This document shows, piece by piece, positions 33,630 to 45,140 of a DNA stretch of 64,000 bases. Source of the DNA: Bathynomus jamesi (Eukaryota > Arthropoda > Malacostraca > Isopoda > Cirolanidae). Where the stretch lies: NCBI GenBank assembly GCA_023014485.1, contig JAJOZX010002355.1, forward strand, positions 5,001 to 69,000, written 5' to 3'. Under the pieces are notes generated by a model. It did not search any database. It was not told the DNA's origin and worked only from the letters and a program-made list of their open reading frames with translations. A program made the position numbers and the translations under genes. Within the stretch, counting starts at the first letter, position 1, and every line of letters starts with the position of its first letter.

Positions 33630-34345
33630 ATCCCGCGGGCTCGTCGTGACTAGTGTCGTACCACCTCTTCCCGTCGATCAGCGAAGTTAAGCAACATTGG
33701 GTGTGGGTAACAGTTGGATGGGAGACAGTTCTTTGCATTCAGATTATTATGAAGCGACCCATGGTTCGGATCCCACGTAAAGCTGTAAATCAGGGGTGGG
33801 GAGCCTTTATTGTGTGGCGGGAAAGTTTCAACCAAAATACTCTTTACCGGGCAAATTTCAACTAACGGGAAAATTTCAATTAAAATACTCTCTACCGGGA
33901 AAATTTAAACTAAGATACTCTCTACCGGGAAAATTTCAACTAACGGAAAATTTCCTTAAAATATTCCCTACCGGGCAAAATTTAAACTAACGGGAGAATT
34001 TCATTTAAAATACTCTGTACCGGAAAAATGTAAACTAAAATACTCTGTACCGGGAAAATTTCAACTAAATTACTCTTTACCGGGCAATTTTCAACTAACG
34101 GGAAAATGTCAATTAAAACATTCTCTACCGGGCAAATTGCAGCTTTAAAAATAGTGTGGGACATAATTAAGATGTAAATACTGTATCACTTTACATAATC
34201 AAACTGTCCGCGGTCAATTAAATTACACTAATTTAATTACACATTATGCCCGCGAGCGACAGGTTCCTCACCCCTACTACAGTGTAAATCCTCTCCGTCG
34301 TATGACCTGAGATATTGCAAAGGAGGTTAAATAAACCCCATAATT
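33630..34345 (+). mobile_element. 5S-rRNA-derived SINE copy 2, interrupted
   Basis: TGTCGTACCACC, CGATCAGCGAAGTTAAGC, AACATTGGGTGTGG and AGTTGGATGGGAGAC (33651-33725) follow animal 5S rRNA in order, including the box A and box C promoter parts. The module GGTTCGGATCCCACGTAA (33763-33780) comes next. At AAAT (33790) the SINE is interrupted by a hAT-like insert and resumes at about 34282 with TGTAAATCCTCTCCGTCG. Confidence 0.82.
33791..34281. mobile_element. hAT-like insert with internal tandem repeats
   Basis: Starts CAGGGGTGGGGAGCC and ends with the near-complement GGTTCCTCACCCC. Flanks CTGTAAAT (33783-33790) and GTGTAAAT (34282-34289) match at 7 of 8 positions, fitting an 8-bp target duplication, though five extra bases lie before the right flank. 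About 320 nt of the interior consists of degenerate units of the type ACCGGGAAAATTTCAACTAA, some with ATACTCTCT. Confidence 0.7.
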
Positions 34346-34799
34346 TTTAATCAATCTCACCTGTAAAGAGAACCTTTTATTTGGCAGGTATTTTTTTTTA
34401 ATTGAATTGAATAACTTTTATTAATAAAAAAATACATTCGTTTTACAATTTTCAATGGCATGAATAATTGTGAAGCTCGACTATTTATTTTATTTAATTT
34501 GGCCATTAAGCTTTAGGTTTTACTGGGCTCTTATTAAAAATAAACAGCTAGTTGTTATTAATTAATAATAAATAAATAAATAAGTAAATAAGTATTATTA
34601 ATAGTTAAAGCATGTATTAATCTTAAATTATCGCTACTGACATGACAAATACAAGGTCACTATTGAAGGCATTATACCAATACCATACAAAGAAACCAAT
34701 ATTATACATGAGAGATAAGAACTGAACAATCCCAAGAAATGTGTTTTTAATACTAGATTACACACGAAAAATTAATAATTAGTAAACAATATTAATGGA

Positions 34800-35385
34800 C
34801 ATTAATCCTTAGATTTTTGTTAGTATGCCATTATTAATCGGGATTTCAACTTGGTTTTAAACAAATTTACATTCACAATATTTTTTATATCGGCATTTAA
34901 GTCATTCCATAGTTTCAATCCAATGAAAATGGATAGTTTTTGAGATGAAGATAATCTAAATTGAGGTATAACGAGCTTTGATTTATTTCTGGTCTGATAC
35001 GAATGGATTTCTTGATGAGTTACAAAATATCTATTTACCCATTGTAAATTAAGGATTTTGTTCTTACATTCGTAAATAAAAATAAAATGTGCCAGTTCGG
35101 TTACATTATTGAGCTTTAGTAAGTTTAGCTCTTTAAATAATGCACTAGAAGTGATCAAGGAAATCAGCATCAGATAATAACCTTATTGTTCGGTTTTGGA
35201 TGACAAAGATACCATTTAATGCGTTGTTAGCGGAGTTTCCCCAATCAAGGGTGCAGCAGTACGTTATATAAGGAAGAACAAGAGTATGATAAAGAGTCAA
35301 TAAAACTTGTTTAGGGACTACATTTCTAAGTTTAAACATTATAGCAGCGCTCCTTGAAATCTTTTTCGCGATATAATTTACATGA
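34800..35385 (-). pseudogene. LINE ORF2 C-terminal relic, family e
   Basis: Two overlapping minus-strand frames form one reading. ISRSAAIMFKLRNVVPKQ, then LLTLYHTLVLPYITYCC and IQNRTIRLLSDADFL lead, after a frameshift near 35160, to LFKELNLLKLNNV and LKLWNDLNADIKN. This order (Y-TLVLPY-YC, RAIR-like, LKLWN) is the thumb and C-terminal region of Jockey/CR1-like non-LTR retrotransposons. The RT catalytic motifs are absent (5' truncation at about 35385). It is unlike families a-c in sequence. Confidence 0.75.
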
Positions 35386-35611
35386 TAATTTCTTTATTGT
35401 GTGAAAATAGAATAAATGAAAGGGTTTATATATTTCTTTCTCAGAAATGTAAATTAAATATTTTATTTTCATCTCAAAATGGGGTTCCCCACTTCAGCCC
35501 TTTCCGAGGGGTTAATAAATTTATTTTTTAGTTTGTTAACTACTGTAACTTTTGCAGTAATAAAGAATAGTGGGTGCAAAGCAAATCTCTCCAACATCAT
35601 GGAGTCATATA

Positions 35612-35612
<1 letters not shown>

Positions 35613-35685
<73 letters not shown>
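35613..35685. repeat. (TC)n(TA)n compound microsatellite
   Basis: About 40 nt of TC then about 32 nt of TA; a TA array also at 35820-35853. Confidence 0.95.
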
Positions 35686-35688
<3 letters not shown>

Positions 35689-35816
35689 GCCTGAAGCCAT
35701 ACACAAGTTCACAGACTCAAATGAGGTTAAAGATGAAGAGATTACAAATATCAGGTAATTCATATTTATTAATTACTTGCATTGGTTTTATTAATTAATT
35801 TATTGGAACCTCACAA

Positions 35817-35857
<41 letters not shown>

Positions 35858-36255
35858 CACGTATATATGCATATTTGGGATAGAGTAAGAAAGTGAACCT
35901 GCATAGTCAATCAGTTTACAATCATTTCTATACTACCAGTACTACTGCTGCTACTATTAATACTACTACTACTACTAATAATAATAATAATAATAATGTT
36001 TGGGATTGTTTAACCTCTTCCGTAACGGCAACGGTCATATGACGGAGTGGACCTAAGGCTCGACGTGGGATCTGAACGATCTACGGGTCGTTATATCATC
36101 TGAACGCAGAAAACAGTCAGCCATCAAACTTTTGAATAGACCCGGCTCGTCTATGTATACGGTCCAACAACAGCCTTCTTGCAGCCTTCAAACGGAGTCA
36201 GTCTCCACAATTTTTGGTATGATAGATGATAGATAGAGAAAAAACGAAAACAAGT

Positions 36256-36261
36256 ATATAT

Positions 36262-36310
<49 letters not shown>

Positions 36311-36331
36311 GTGTGTGTGTGTGTGTGTGTG
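36256..36331. repeat. (TA)n(TG)n compound microsatellite
   Basis: About 52 nt of TA then about 24 nt of TG. Confidence 0.95.
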
Positions 36332-36577
36332 ATGTTGGGTATACATACACACCCATGCCCTTGAACAGGATGCCACAACAACTACGAAAGACTTTATTCA
36401 GAACTGATATTATATATTGTGCATTAATTATGTACAGAATATATTTTCAGTTTAAATAAATTTAGCAGAAATTTTAAAGCCAAAAGCCAAAAGATGTTTA
36501 TATTTTAGACGACACATTATTTTCTGGGGTCAATTTTTTTCATAATAAGTAAAAGAGTGAAAAATAACATTTAAATT

Positions 36578-36610
<33 letters not shown>

Positions 36611-36625
36611 CACACACACACATAT
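36578..36625. repeat. (CA)n microsatellite
   Basis: CA array with one ACTACAC interruption. Confidence 0.95.
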
Positions 36626-36639
36626 ATCTATCTATCTAT

Positions 36640-36935
36640 ATATGATATTTCTCATTCCTTTTGTGTCCATCTGTCTAATGCAAGGGTTAATCGGTATTCT
36701 TCATCATTCATCTACTCAACCGTTCACTCTGGAACAACCTTCCTCAATCCATCTTTTCCCCTGTCTATGACCCCCCCCCCCCCCCACCCCACCCCAATCT
36801 TTCAAACGCAGAGTGTCCAAGCATCTCGAAAACATTGGACCTTGATTTTGCTCTCTTCTTCCTCTATGAGGAGAGGGGGGGCGTTTTTGCGGGCGTTCGC
36901 CCTTGGCTCCTCCTTCCGGCCTAAAAAGAAGAAAA
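36640..36935 (+). mobile_element. LINE 3'-end relic, copy 2
   Basis: Plus-strand reading LWNNLPQSIFSPVYD followed, after a poly(C) run, by a Lys/His/Leu-rich end resembles the LWNxLP...FKxxL C-terminus of LINE ORF2. The 3' part is paralogous to 29740-30010. Confidence 0.5.
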
Positions 36936-36950
36936 AAAAGTAAAAAATAT

Positions 36951-37250
36951 ATGTATATAGGCCTCTATATATATGTATATAAGATAGATACATAAATAGG
37001 TAGATAGACAGACAGATAACAAACAGATTTTGTTTAGTGGACAAACCTAAACTCGTTTTTTTTGTCGGTGTGCTGATTTTGCAAATGTTTTTATTAATAT
37101 ATGTATATAGGCCTCTATATATATGTATATAAGATAGATACATAAATAGGTAGATAGACAGACAGATAAACAAACAGATTTTGTTTAGTGGACAAACCTA
37201 AACTCGTTTTTTTTTGTCGGTGTTGCTGATTTTGCAAATGTTTTTATTAA
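36951..37250 (+). repeat. Tandem duplication, two units of 150 bp
   Basis: ATGTATATAGGCCTCTATAT at 36951 recurs at 37101 and the two units are nearly identical, differing by a few single-base insertions in homopolymers. This is a recent direct duplication without gene content. Confidence 0.92.
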
Positions 37251-37909
37251 TATAATATGTAATTATGTATATGAGCTTCAAAAACTTCAAACTTGACACA
37301 TTTATTCCTATGACAGAAAGTTGTTCTCTGGGTATAAACTTTTGAGGAATTAATTCTCCATCGACAACTTCCGACGAAGTCGAAATTCATCATATGGCAT
37401 CGAACTGGCACTGGCACTTTATTCTTCAATCAAGATAAAAAAGGTTACTAACTTAGTATTTGTTTATTTTATGCTACCATTATTGAGCAATATTTATACC
37501 CATGTCCCTATTTCCGCATAGTGACTGATGCATGGTAGTTTTCAAGCACTAGAAAGCCCCTAGTGAAAATATTTGTTAGTTTAGAAAAACTTTAAGACAT
37601 ATTTTTAAACTTTTTAAGTTCTGATATAGACATTATTTAATTTTTTTTTTTTTAAGATTATATGCAATAAGACTGTAGAGTCATGCAGTGAAATTCGAGG
37701 GAATTGGTAATATCCTGGGATGGGGCATTTTACTGATAAATCTGTGATGTGAGAGTTAGGTTAAATTAAGGTGGATTAGGTTTGATTACGTCAAACCAGT
37801 TGTTAAGAAAAATTAGAAGAATATAAGTTATATAAGTGAAGAGGGATATAGATATTGATTAGTCTAAAATCTGTTCATTTTACAAATTATAGCATAATTT
37901 GGCACGTTT

Positions 37910-37983
37910 TCCTGAAGGGCAACGCAAGCCTGACCTTCGTGAAATGAGGAATCATCGCACGGAACATTTGAAAGGTTGAAAGG
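37910..37983 (+). mobile_element. LINE-b 3' tail, solo copy 3
   Basis: AAGCCTGACCTTCGTG, AAATGAGGAATCATCGCACG and GAACATTTGAAAGGTTGAAA, ending directly in (TA)n at 37984. Same orientation as copy 2. Confidence 0.75.
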
Positions 37984-38004
37984 TATATATATATATATAT
38001 ATAT

Positions 38005-38650
38005 GGTGGACCAAAAGTTTGCCCCATGTGGCATATTTAGAGTATAGAAATTCAACTGATGTTTAAACTACAGTCTGTGAAGCCGTTTCCTTATTGTCTT
38101 ACATACGGACACTGCGTAAAATTCCTTTAGAGACACTGGCACACTCCTTTTGAAGTGTTCCCGTATAATTTCCCTCAGGTAAACCCCAGACTTCAGGTGA
38201 CCACCATTACCAAAAATAAAACAGTGAAAATGTTAAAAGAATTTGCTAACGTCTCTACTACAATTTTACGTTATATGTCCATGTCATAATTTTTTTGTTT
38301 TATTATATAGGCAAATTGTCATTAAACCTTTATATTTCTCGAAATTATCGCCAATATTTTTTGAAACATAATTTAAATTATAATTTAAATTTGTTTAAAG
38401 TATTATTTAAACAAATAAAAGATTCCCCCCCCTCCCCCTCCCCCTAATTAATTTATTCAATTTCACGTAGTAGTAGTATAGACGCAAAATCAAATAATTT
38501 TGTATATGTAATTAACTATTTTCTACCTTTAATGTAAATAAACGAATTAAATAAATAATTTATTATAATAAAAGTCAAGCGGATATATGGAACAAACTCC
38601 CTTTAAATAATAGTCTGGAAATGAATTTATTATTGGTCCACGGAGTCAAT
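38005..38650 (-). mobile_element. Possible Tc1/mariner relic
   Basis: Ends are similar to each other (GGTGGACCAAAAGTTTG at the left; GGTCCACG preceded by AATTTATTATT at the right). The left 200 nt, read on the minus strand, gives a GGHLKSG-like string that resembles some transposase C-termini. The frames are badly broken. Confidence 0.3.
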
Positions 38651-38985
38651 GCGACAAAACTTTGTTATCTAGTCTTCAATTCTTTCTCAAAATAGAGCGA
38701 CTTTGGCTGTTTTTTATCTATCTGCAGTTTTGCAAACGGATAAATTTGAAGATACGACAAAATTCTCACCTTTTTTTTTTTTTAGACTTTTGAAATATGT
38801 GTTGCAAATCATAAAGTCTTAAAATGTTGTTAAAGTTTAAAATTTACGTTGAAATGTGGTGTTCATTTTATATATTCTGTATTTATGGATCGAATTATGT
38901 TTCTTGAAGTGATTTGATTCCATCGAGAAGGCAAAATAAAGTATATTTTGCTGTATAGTCATAAACATACTTTTTGGTCTCTAAG

Positions 38986-38986
<1 letters not shown>

Positions 38987-39042
<56 letters not shown>
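38987..39042. repeat. (TA)n(TG)n compound microsatellite
   Basis: About 25 nt of TA then about 32 nt of TG. Confidence 0.95.
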
Positions 39043-39044
<2 letters not shown>

Positions 39045-39334
39045 GATATAATATATTGGTTTTCATTTTGGTATTTTGTTTTTTCGCATTTATTTTCTTA
39101 TGATTGTTTGATATCTCAAAAGCAGTTTTGTCTTCAGTGTTTGCAGGTAAACAAATGAGTTCTATTTCCACACTGTTGCAAAATATTGCAGGTGTCAATT
39201 TTTTTTTTAATATAGGCCTATACTCGTATATACTTAACCTCGTGTATACACTAAATATTATCATTATCTCATATTGTAATCGAATTTCATTGATTTTGAA
39301 AATCAAAAGATAAAAATATCGTCAAAATGTTACA

Positions 39335-39337
<3 letters not shown>

Positions 39338-39368
<31 letters not shown>

Positions 39369-39384
39369 GTAGTAGTAGTAGTAT
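39338..39384. repeat. (TTA)n(GTA)n microsatellite
   Basis: TTA units then GTA units. Confidence 0.9.
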
Positions 39385-39824
39385 TAAAACACTTATCTAA
39401 AAAAAATTATAGGGTTTATGTACGTCTTAGATTTAATTTTCTTTTATATAGGAATTAATGGGTGCCATGCACACACAATGGAAACGCGCGTGCATGTGTG
39501 TGTGTGTGTGTGTGTGCATGCATAATTCATGCAATATTGTGAGGCTAACTCCCCATGCATTTATGTCAATGGTATATGAATGCATATATACAATATATAC
39601 ATTCGTGAGGTTTTAACATTTCAACATAACCACAGTGCACTGTACACATTGTACTTAATTCGTACACGGAATATTTATAAAGAATTATTTATATATATAG
39701 TATATATATATATATAATTTTTAAAAATTTTAAAGTTGAAGGGTGCATGTATCGATGATTAAGCTTACAGGTATAACCAATGAAAATAATCTTTCAGTTC
39801 TTAAGATAACAGATCTAAAAAAAA

Positions 39825-39896
39825 TTGGGCGGAGCATGCAAAGTAGGCGTGTCGATTGCAACCAATCAGAGCAAAGAATCAAATGTGGGCGGAGCG
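39825..39896. promoter_or_regulatory. Candidate promoter-like motifs: two GC boxes and a CCAAT box
   Basis: TTGGGCGGAGC (39825-39835) and TGGGCGGAGC (39886-39895) lie about 61 nt apart with CCAATCAG (39862-39869) between them. The same GGGCGGAGC occurs at 19581. No exon was recognised on either side, so the role is only a suggestion. Confidence 0.3.
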
Positions 39897-39899
39897 TAC

Positions 39900-40719
39900 G
39901 TGATGTAGATGAGAAATAGAAAAGAATTTATTATCATTTGTGATATTAATTCGAGATATGTTAACATTTACGCTTTCCAGTGTTTCCCTTTTCAGAAAAA
40001 TTTTAGCAATGTTAAATGCAAATTTAACTTACGATTAAATATGAATATGTAATAATCATATAATACGTCGTATTAACTTCTTAACATTAAAATAAAATGT
40101 TAAATCTTGTTTATCAGGTGTGCTCGTCATGCTCTATCTATCATACACGTGAAAAAAAAACAAAAAAAAACATGTCTTAAACGATAGATGGATTTTAACT
40201 TATTTAACAGACTTCATTTCAAAGATATATTTTTCTAATTAACCACAAAAATTAGCTTCATTTAAAAAAAATAAAAGATTTTGCTGCCTTTAATTAATTA
40301 ATTATTTTGATTTAATAAAATGAAAGCATAATATATATATATACAGAGAGAATGTTAGGTCTTTGTATCATCATAGCCACTGTCATAAGCCGGGATTGTT
40401 ACACAGTTCTTGTACGAATAAGCAACTTTAAGACACTTCAGTATACATTTATTCAAATATAAAATATCATCCAACGATATCGTGTTAATACTGAAAAAAA
40501 TGTTAACCTTTAAACAGGTTAAAATGTCTTGTCGGAAAAATTAATACCCAGCTTTAATTTAAGTAAGGCTGGCACTCAATAATATTTTTAGTTTGTCCGT
40601 AAATATTATCAACGAATAGGGTCACGAGCTTGACTTCCTCGCGATAAGGGACCGACGAACGAAACTCCTATGTAGTTATTAGGTTACCAGGTTACCAGGT
40701 AATTCAGTGATATAATTCT
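39900..40719. other. Unassigned AT-rich DNA
   Basis: No gene or element recognised. Confidence 0.5.
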
Positions 40720-40824
40720 ATAGGGTGAGCGAAAAGTCCCTGTGCACCTGTCCACTTCCAACACAGTGCAAGTACAGGCTCACTACACTTCTTGCATGTG
40801 CACAGGGACTTTTCGTTCACCCTG
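40720..40824. mobile_element. Mariner-type MITE (105 bp)
   Basis: TAGGGTGAGCGAAAAGTCCC at the left (CA changed to TA) and GGGACTTTTCGTTCACCCTG at the right, with TA next to the ends. Arms of about 30 nt, extending to TGTGCACCTG/CATGTGCACA. Confidence 0.85.
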
Positions 40825-41135
40825 TATATAGTTTTCTTCACGGCAGTTCGTTAATTGCTATATACAGAAAACCATATTATCACTTTAGTACTCTGCAACA
40901 TGTTTTCAACTATATTGAAAATAAAAAATGACATGATATTTACCGTTATAAAGAGCCGGTTTATACGTAACTCTAAATAAATAAATAAATAAATATGAAT
41001 ATTTATGTTAATTTTTTATTCAAGAATTGGTAAACATCAAAACTTGAAATAATTTGGGATGGATCGATGTATGAGGTAACGAAACTAAATGAATGGTTTG
41101 TAGTTATGAAATGTAGCGTCATAGGTTGAATTGGG

Positions 41136-41138
<3 letters not shown>

Positions 41139-41211
<73 letters not shown>
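41139..41211. repeat. (TA)n microsatellite
   Basis: About 73 nt of TA; a CA array of about 34 nt lies at 41340-41373. Confidence 0.97.
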
Positions 41212-41212
<1 letters not shown>

Positions 41213-41337
41213 TGCCGAAAATGTTAGTGTGAGGATGAGCACGACGCTTGTGCAACAGCCAATTCACTCACCTCCAATCACGTGACAACAACCGCCTAAA
41301 TGGTTACAACCACGCAAAGAGGGCATTTTTAGTACGA

Positions 41338-41375
<38 letters not shown>

Positions 41376-41824
41376 TGCACCAAGTTCTTTACCCGTTGTA
41401 ACCACTTTGGCACTTTAATTGGCACTGTCACGCGAGTGTCGGAATTAAATTTCTTTAACGACTGGAGTTCTCGTATATAAGACTGAGTAAAATCGCGTAA
41501 CATTAACCAGAACAAAACAGTATAGCGAGAGCTTGGTAATTAAAGAGTTAGCAGACATCATTTAACATTACTGATTTCTGTACTCTATTTCAGCCCTATA
41601 TTGCTTTCTTCAAACAGCTATCGATGGTCACTCAAGTTCAGGAGGGATGATGAAGTCCCCTCACACCACTTGGGAGTGTGTTGAGCAGAGATTAATTAAG
41701 TTGATCCGAAAAGTATGAAAAGAATGTTTTACAATATCGAAATCATAGTTTACGACTTGATGGTAGGCCTATATAGGACCAAACAAAAACTTACAGTTAA
41801 TTAGGCTGTAATGTTATATCATAT

Positions 41825-41861
41825 GTCTCTCTCTCTCTCTCTTTCTCTCTCATATATATAT

Positions 41862-41932
<71 letters not shown>
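41825..41932. repeat. (TC)n(TA)n compound microsatellite
   Basis: CT units, then about 80 nt of TA abutting the left end of the Tc1 element. Confidence 0.95.
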
Positions 41933-41934
<2 letters not shown>

Positions 41935-42053
41935 CTGTTCAAAAGTTCAAGTTCAGAAACACTATTGGTATATGGGTATTTATATATTTAAAGTCATCAT
42001 CAGTTCTACATGTACATTTTGAATGAGGTAGGAGAGTATAAAATACGTACACA

Positions 42054-42084
<31 letters not shown>

Positions 42085-42129
42085 TATATAATATATATAC
42101 ACATTATTTTAATGAATAATTACACAGAC

Positions 42130-42990
42130 AAAGACATATTCATGTCAGTATTTAGTGTCTCTCCCTTTTACCCTTATAACAGCTTAGATTCTGTTAATAA
42201 TGCTGTCAGTATATTTCTTCACCAATGGTGGGGGAATTTTCATCCACATATTCCGCAGGTCTTTCCACAGTTCTTCAATACTAGATGGCTTTCGCTTATC
42301 GTTCTCAGCGTCTACCTAGTCCCATATAGCTTCAGTTGGAATTATGTCGGAGCTTTATGATGACCATTCCATAAATTTTAGTTGTCTAGAGTCCTCTGTC
42401 CCCCTCAAATTAATTTGTTTTTACTATCCGTGTCGTGTGTTTGGGGGTCGTTATCTCGTGGGAAGATGAACCCTTGTTCAATCAAACGCTTTCCATCTGG
42501 CACATCATGCAGTTGAAGAATTCGCTTATACTTCTCAGCAGTTAGAGTACTATGCATTTTCACGAGGGAACCAAGTCCAGATGAACTTATGGACTCCCAA
42601 ACATTGATAGATCCCCCACCATGCTTTACTGTTGGTTGTAAGCACATATTATATCTCTCACCCTGTCACCGTCGTAAAAACTGTCTTCTTTTAGACCCCA
42701 AAACTTCAAAATTTGGCTTATCTCTCCAAAGAACCAGTCAGTCGACGTCCAGTGAACATGATCTCGTACATATTTTACCGTCTTAGACTTGTTTTCTAGT
42801 TTCAGGTATACGGTTTTTGGCAGCAATTCTTCCGTACAACCTTGCCTCCTGCAATTAATGTCGTATTGTAATGGCCGAAACGTTAGTGCGCTGTGAGCAA
42901 TTAAAATTCTACTGCAAACTACGACTCGATTGTCTTCTATCTCATACACTCTAAACAGAAGTAGACGTTTCGTAAGACGTTTCATTATCC
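42130..42990 (-). pseudogene. Tc1-like transposase, catalytic part
   Basis: Broken minus-strand frames read VKYVRDHVHWTSTDW (just before the first catalytic Asp, which lies in a damaged FFGEIS stretch), CLQPTVKHGGGSINVWE, EKYKRILQLHDVPDGKRLI and FIFPRDNDPQTH (second catalytic Asp in the RDND context; Tc1 usually has QQDN). A C-terminal LWKDL...AVIRVKGRDTKY-like end follows to about 42130. Many shifts; not functional. Confidence 0.85.
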
Positions 42991-43169
42991 CACTTTTGAG
43001 AATTTTGAAATGTGTAATACATTCATTAGTTAAACATTTCGTTAGACACTTCAGTAAGTCAATTAAAATGCCTAAATTGTCTCAAGGTTTTAAACAATTG
43101 AAAAGATTAATCTAAAATGTCTAATAAAATGTTTAATGAAGTGTCTAACAATGAAATGTCTAAGGCAGG

Positions 43170-43640
43170 AAAGTTTAAGGACTTTAAGTTTATATGAAAA
43201 GAATTGCTTCAAAGCATTACTCTTAAACACTTTTGACTTTCAATTTGTATCCATTTCTTCTTGTAATTGACTGTATTCCTATCAAATAACTTCTTGTAAT
43301 TTACATTATCAAAGTCAATTATCAGTTTTAAATACTGGAATTAGTTATCTTGTAAGTCAACGCTTTTCAAGTGAATACATATTTAGTTCAGCTAATTTGT
43401 CCTCAAATATTTTACTTCTCAGTTCTGGATTCACTTTGGTTGTTCTAGCAGCCTGAACTCTTTCAAATTTATCAGTATCTTTTCTCGAGTAAAGGCTGTT
43501 TAACTTACAGAGTGAAACTATGGTAAGCCTACTGTATATCAAGAGGCGTAGATCTAAGGCAAGAATCAGAGTCACAGGCTGGTTCTTAGTCTTGAAAGAT
43601 TTTACTAGCCAAGGTCTATCCAAAGCCTAGCCAAATAAAT
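43170..43640 (-). mobile_element. LINE fragment (family c/d type) inside the Tc1 element
   Basis: Minus-strand KFERVQAARTTKVNPELRSK, then LAELNMYSLEKR, matches the IERVQRRATKMIP...RLKELKLTTLETRR part of LINE c (58 kb), followed by a degenerate VFKT-N-FDNV region. Only the C-terminal region is present. Confidence 0.75.
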
Positions 43641-43776
43641 AAGATTAATAAATTAAATGAAAGGCACTTAGAACATTGTTTTTGCTTCTTTTTGAGATGG
43701 CCTATAAATACAAACACAAAATAAACTGCGTCACAATTTTGAAATATTTTGAACCGCAGTGCGCATGCGCCTAGGC

Positions 43777-44010
43777 CAGAGCTTTCCAAACTGTGTGTCG
43801 CGACACATTAGTGTGTCGCCAATACCTCCCAGGTGTGTCGCCAAATTTAGTTAATTATTTTCAATTTTTTTGTATTTTGAAAATTTTGATTTTTGTATCA
43901 ACAAAATCGGTTACAAGATAAACCACCTACTGAAAAATTATCTGATATTTGATATTTGATAACAAAAATTAATTAGTGTGTCGCCAACGTGAAAAGTTTG
44001 GAAAGCTCTG
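43777..44010. mobile_element. hAT MITE copy 2 with perfect 8-bp target duplication
   Basis: CAGAGCTTTCCAAACTG at the left and AAGTTTGGAAAGCTCTG at the right. GCCTAGGC at 43769-43776 and 44011-44018 is a perfect duplication and is itself palindromic. Inverted relative to the copy at 16761 and about 95% alike by eye. Confidence 0.95.
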
Positions 44011-44229
44011 GCCTAGGCACAAAGAATAGAAAATTAACTTATTGTACAAATAAAAAGTTTAATTTCTACGCCTTTGCATATATACGAAACATTTAAGTGC
44101 CGTTTTTCGGATGTTTGAAATATCTAGTAAACACTTCAGAATAGCTATTATTCATTTCAGAAAGCTAAGTGCACCATGAAATGTCGAGTAAATGTTTCCT
44201 TCATATACCCAAAGGCCAAATACCATTTA

Positions 44230-44479
44230 GAGTGTAGTCATGTACAGTAACTTCACGTATTGGTTTGGAGATTTTGTCATTTTTCTTTGTCTTCATTTTC
44301 GGTTTGTTTTAATTGATCCTACTTCAACATGGCGTTTGATAGTGCTCCACTGCTCCAAACCTCTTATAGAAATTTTCAGATTTTTTCGCAATTTTTCTAA
44401 CAGTAGTTTACATCTTTCTTCTCGTAAAGCCACGACCTTTTTGCGAATATCTTCTGGTATCTGTCGTACTGGAGCCATT
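44230..44479 (-). pseudogene. Tc1-like transposase, N-terminal DNA-binding part
   Basis: Starts MAPVRQIPEDIRKKVVALRE on the minus strand, a typical start of a Tc1 helix-turn-helix domain, then LEKLRKNLKISIRGLEQW. It ends in stops before the inserted elements. It belongs with the catalytic part at 42130-42990. Confidence 0.75.
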
Positions 44480-44912
44480 GCTTGTGAAAAAAAATCAGTT
44501 GAATCCACCCGTAATAAAAAAGAATTCAAGGCACTCATTATTTCGATACATGATGTATAGAACTAGGAATGTTTATAAAATACATTACACACCACTATTA
44601 TATTGAAACCATTCTATAAACGCAACTATTCTACTGTAGTTAAGCAAACAGTGAAAAAACCTGGTAACATAAAATAATTTTTCAATAAAAAGAACAAGGG
44701 GATGACATACCTGAGTGATACAGTTGTAAGATTGCTTTCAGATAGTTAACCGATACTCTTTAGGTTACTGCTTATATTGCGTATGTGTAACGTGAACGAG
44801 TAAAATTATGCTATTTAGGAACATTTGTTGCCAAATTCTAGATTTTAGCTAGAATATGGAACATTTTTTGGTCAATTTTAGTGCCATTTCCAAAGTTTTG
44901 AATGGTACTGTA

Positions 44913-44931
44913 TATATATATATATATATAT
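44913..44931. repeat. (TA)n microsatellite, short
   Basis: TA array at the right end of the Tc1 element. Confidence 0.85.
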
Positions 44932-45140
44932 TACAAATGATAAGTCCTGTATGTTCACGGGCTGAATACATACATGTGCATACGTGGTAAAGTTAAAAGG
45001 TAAACAGTGAATATTAAATTAATGGCAAATAAAAGAAAAATGCGAAAGGATATACAGATTCGTGCAGGAGCGAGGTCATTGTCTCTTCCGGGAGAGTGCT
45101 TATAGAAGATTCAGTTAATGTACTAATTTCCATATATGTA

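Larger units (their letters stand above)
41933..44909 (-). mobile_element. Tc1-like element carrying a LINE fragment and a hAT MITE
   Basis: Left end ACTGTTCAAAAGTTCAAG and right-end complement CAGTACCATTCAAAACTTTGG are related Tc1-type termini, both next to (TA)n. The transposase N-terminus is at 44479-44230 and the catalytic part at about 42990-42130, so the coding region has been pushed apart by about 1.2 kb. That gap holds a LINE fragment (43170-43640) and a hAT MITE (43777-44010). Confidence 0.8.

Noticed and set aside
33648..33726. 5S rRNA gene
   Set aside because: Only the 5S-like head is present, it has diverged, and it is fused to a module found in other retroelements, so it is a SINE3-type element.
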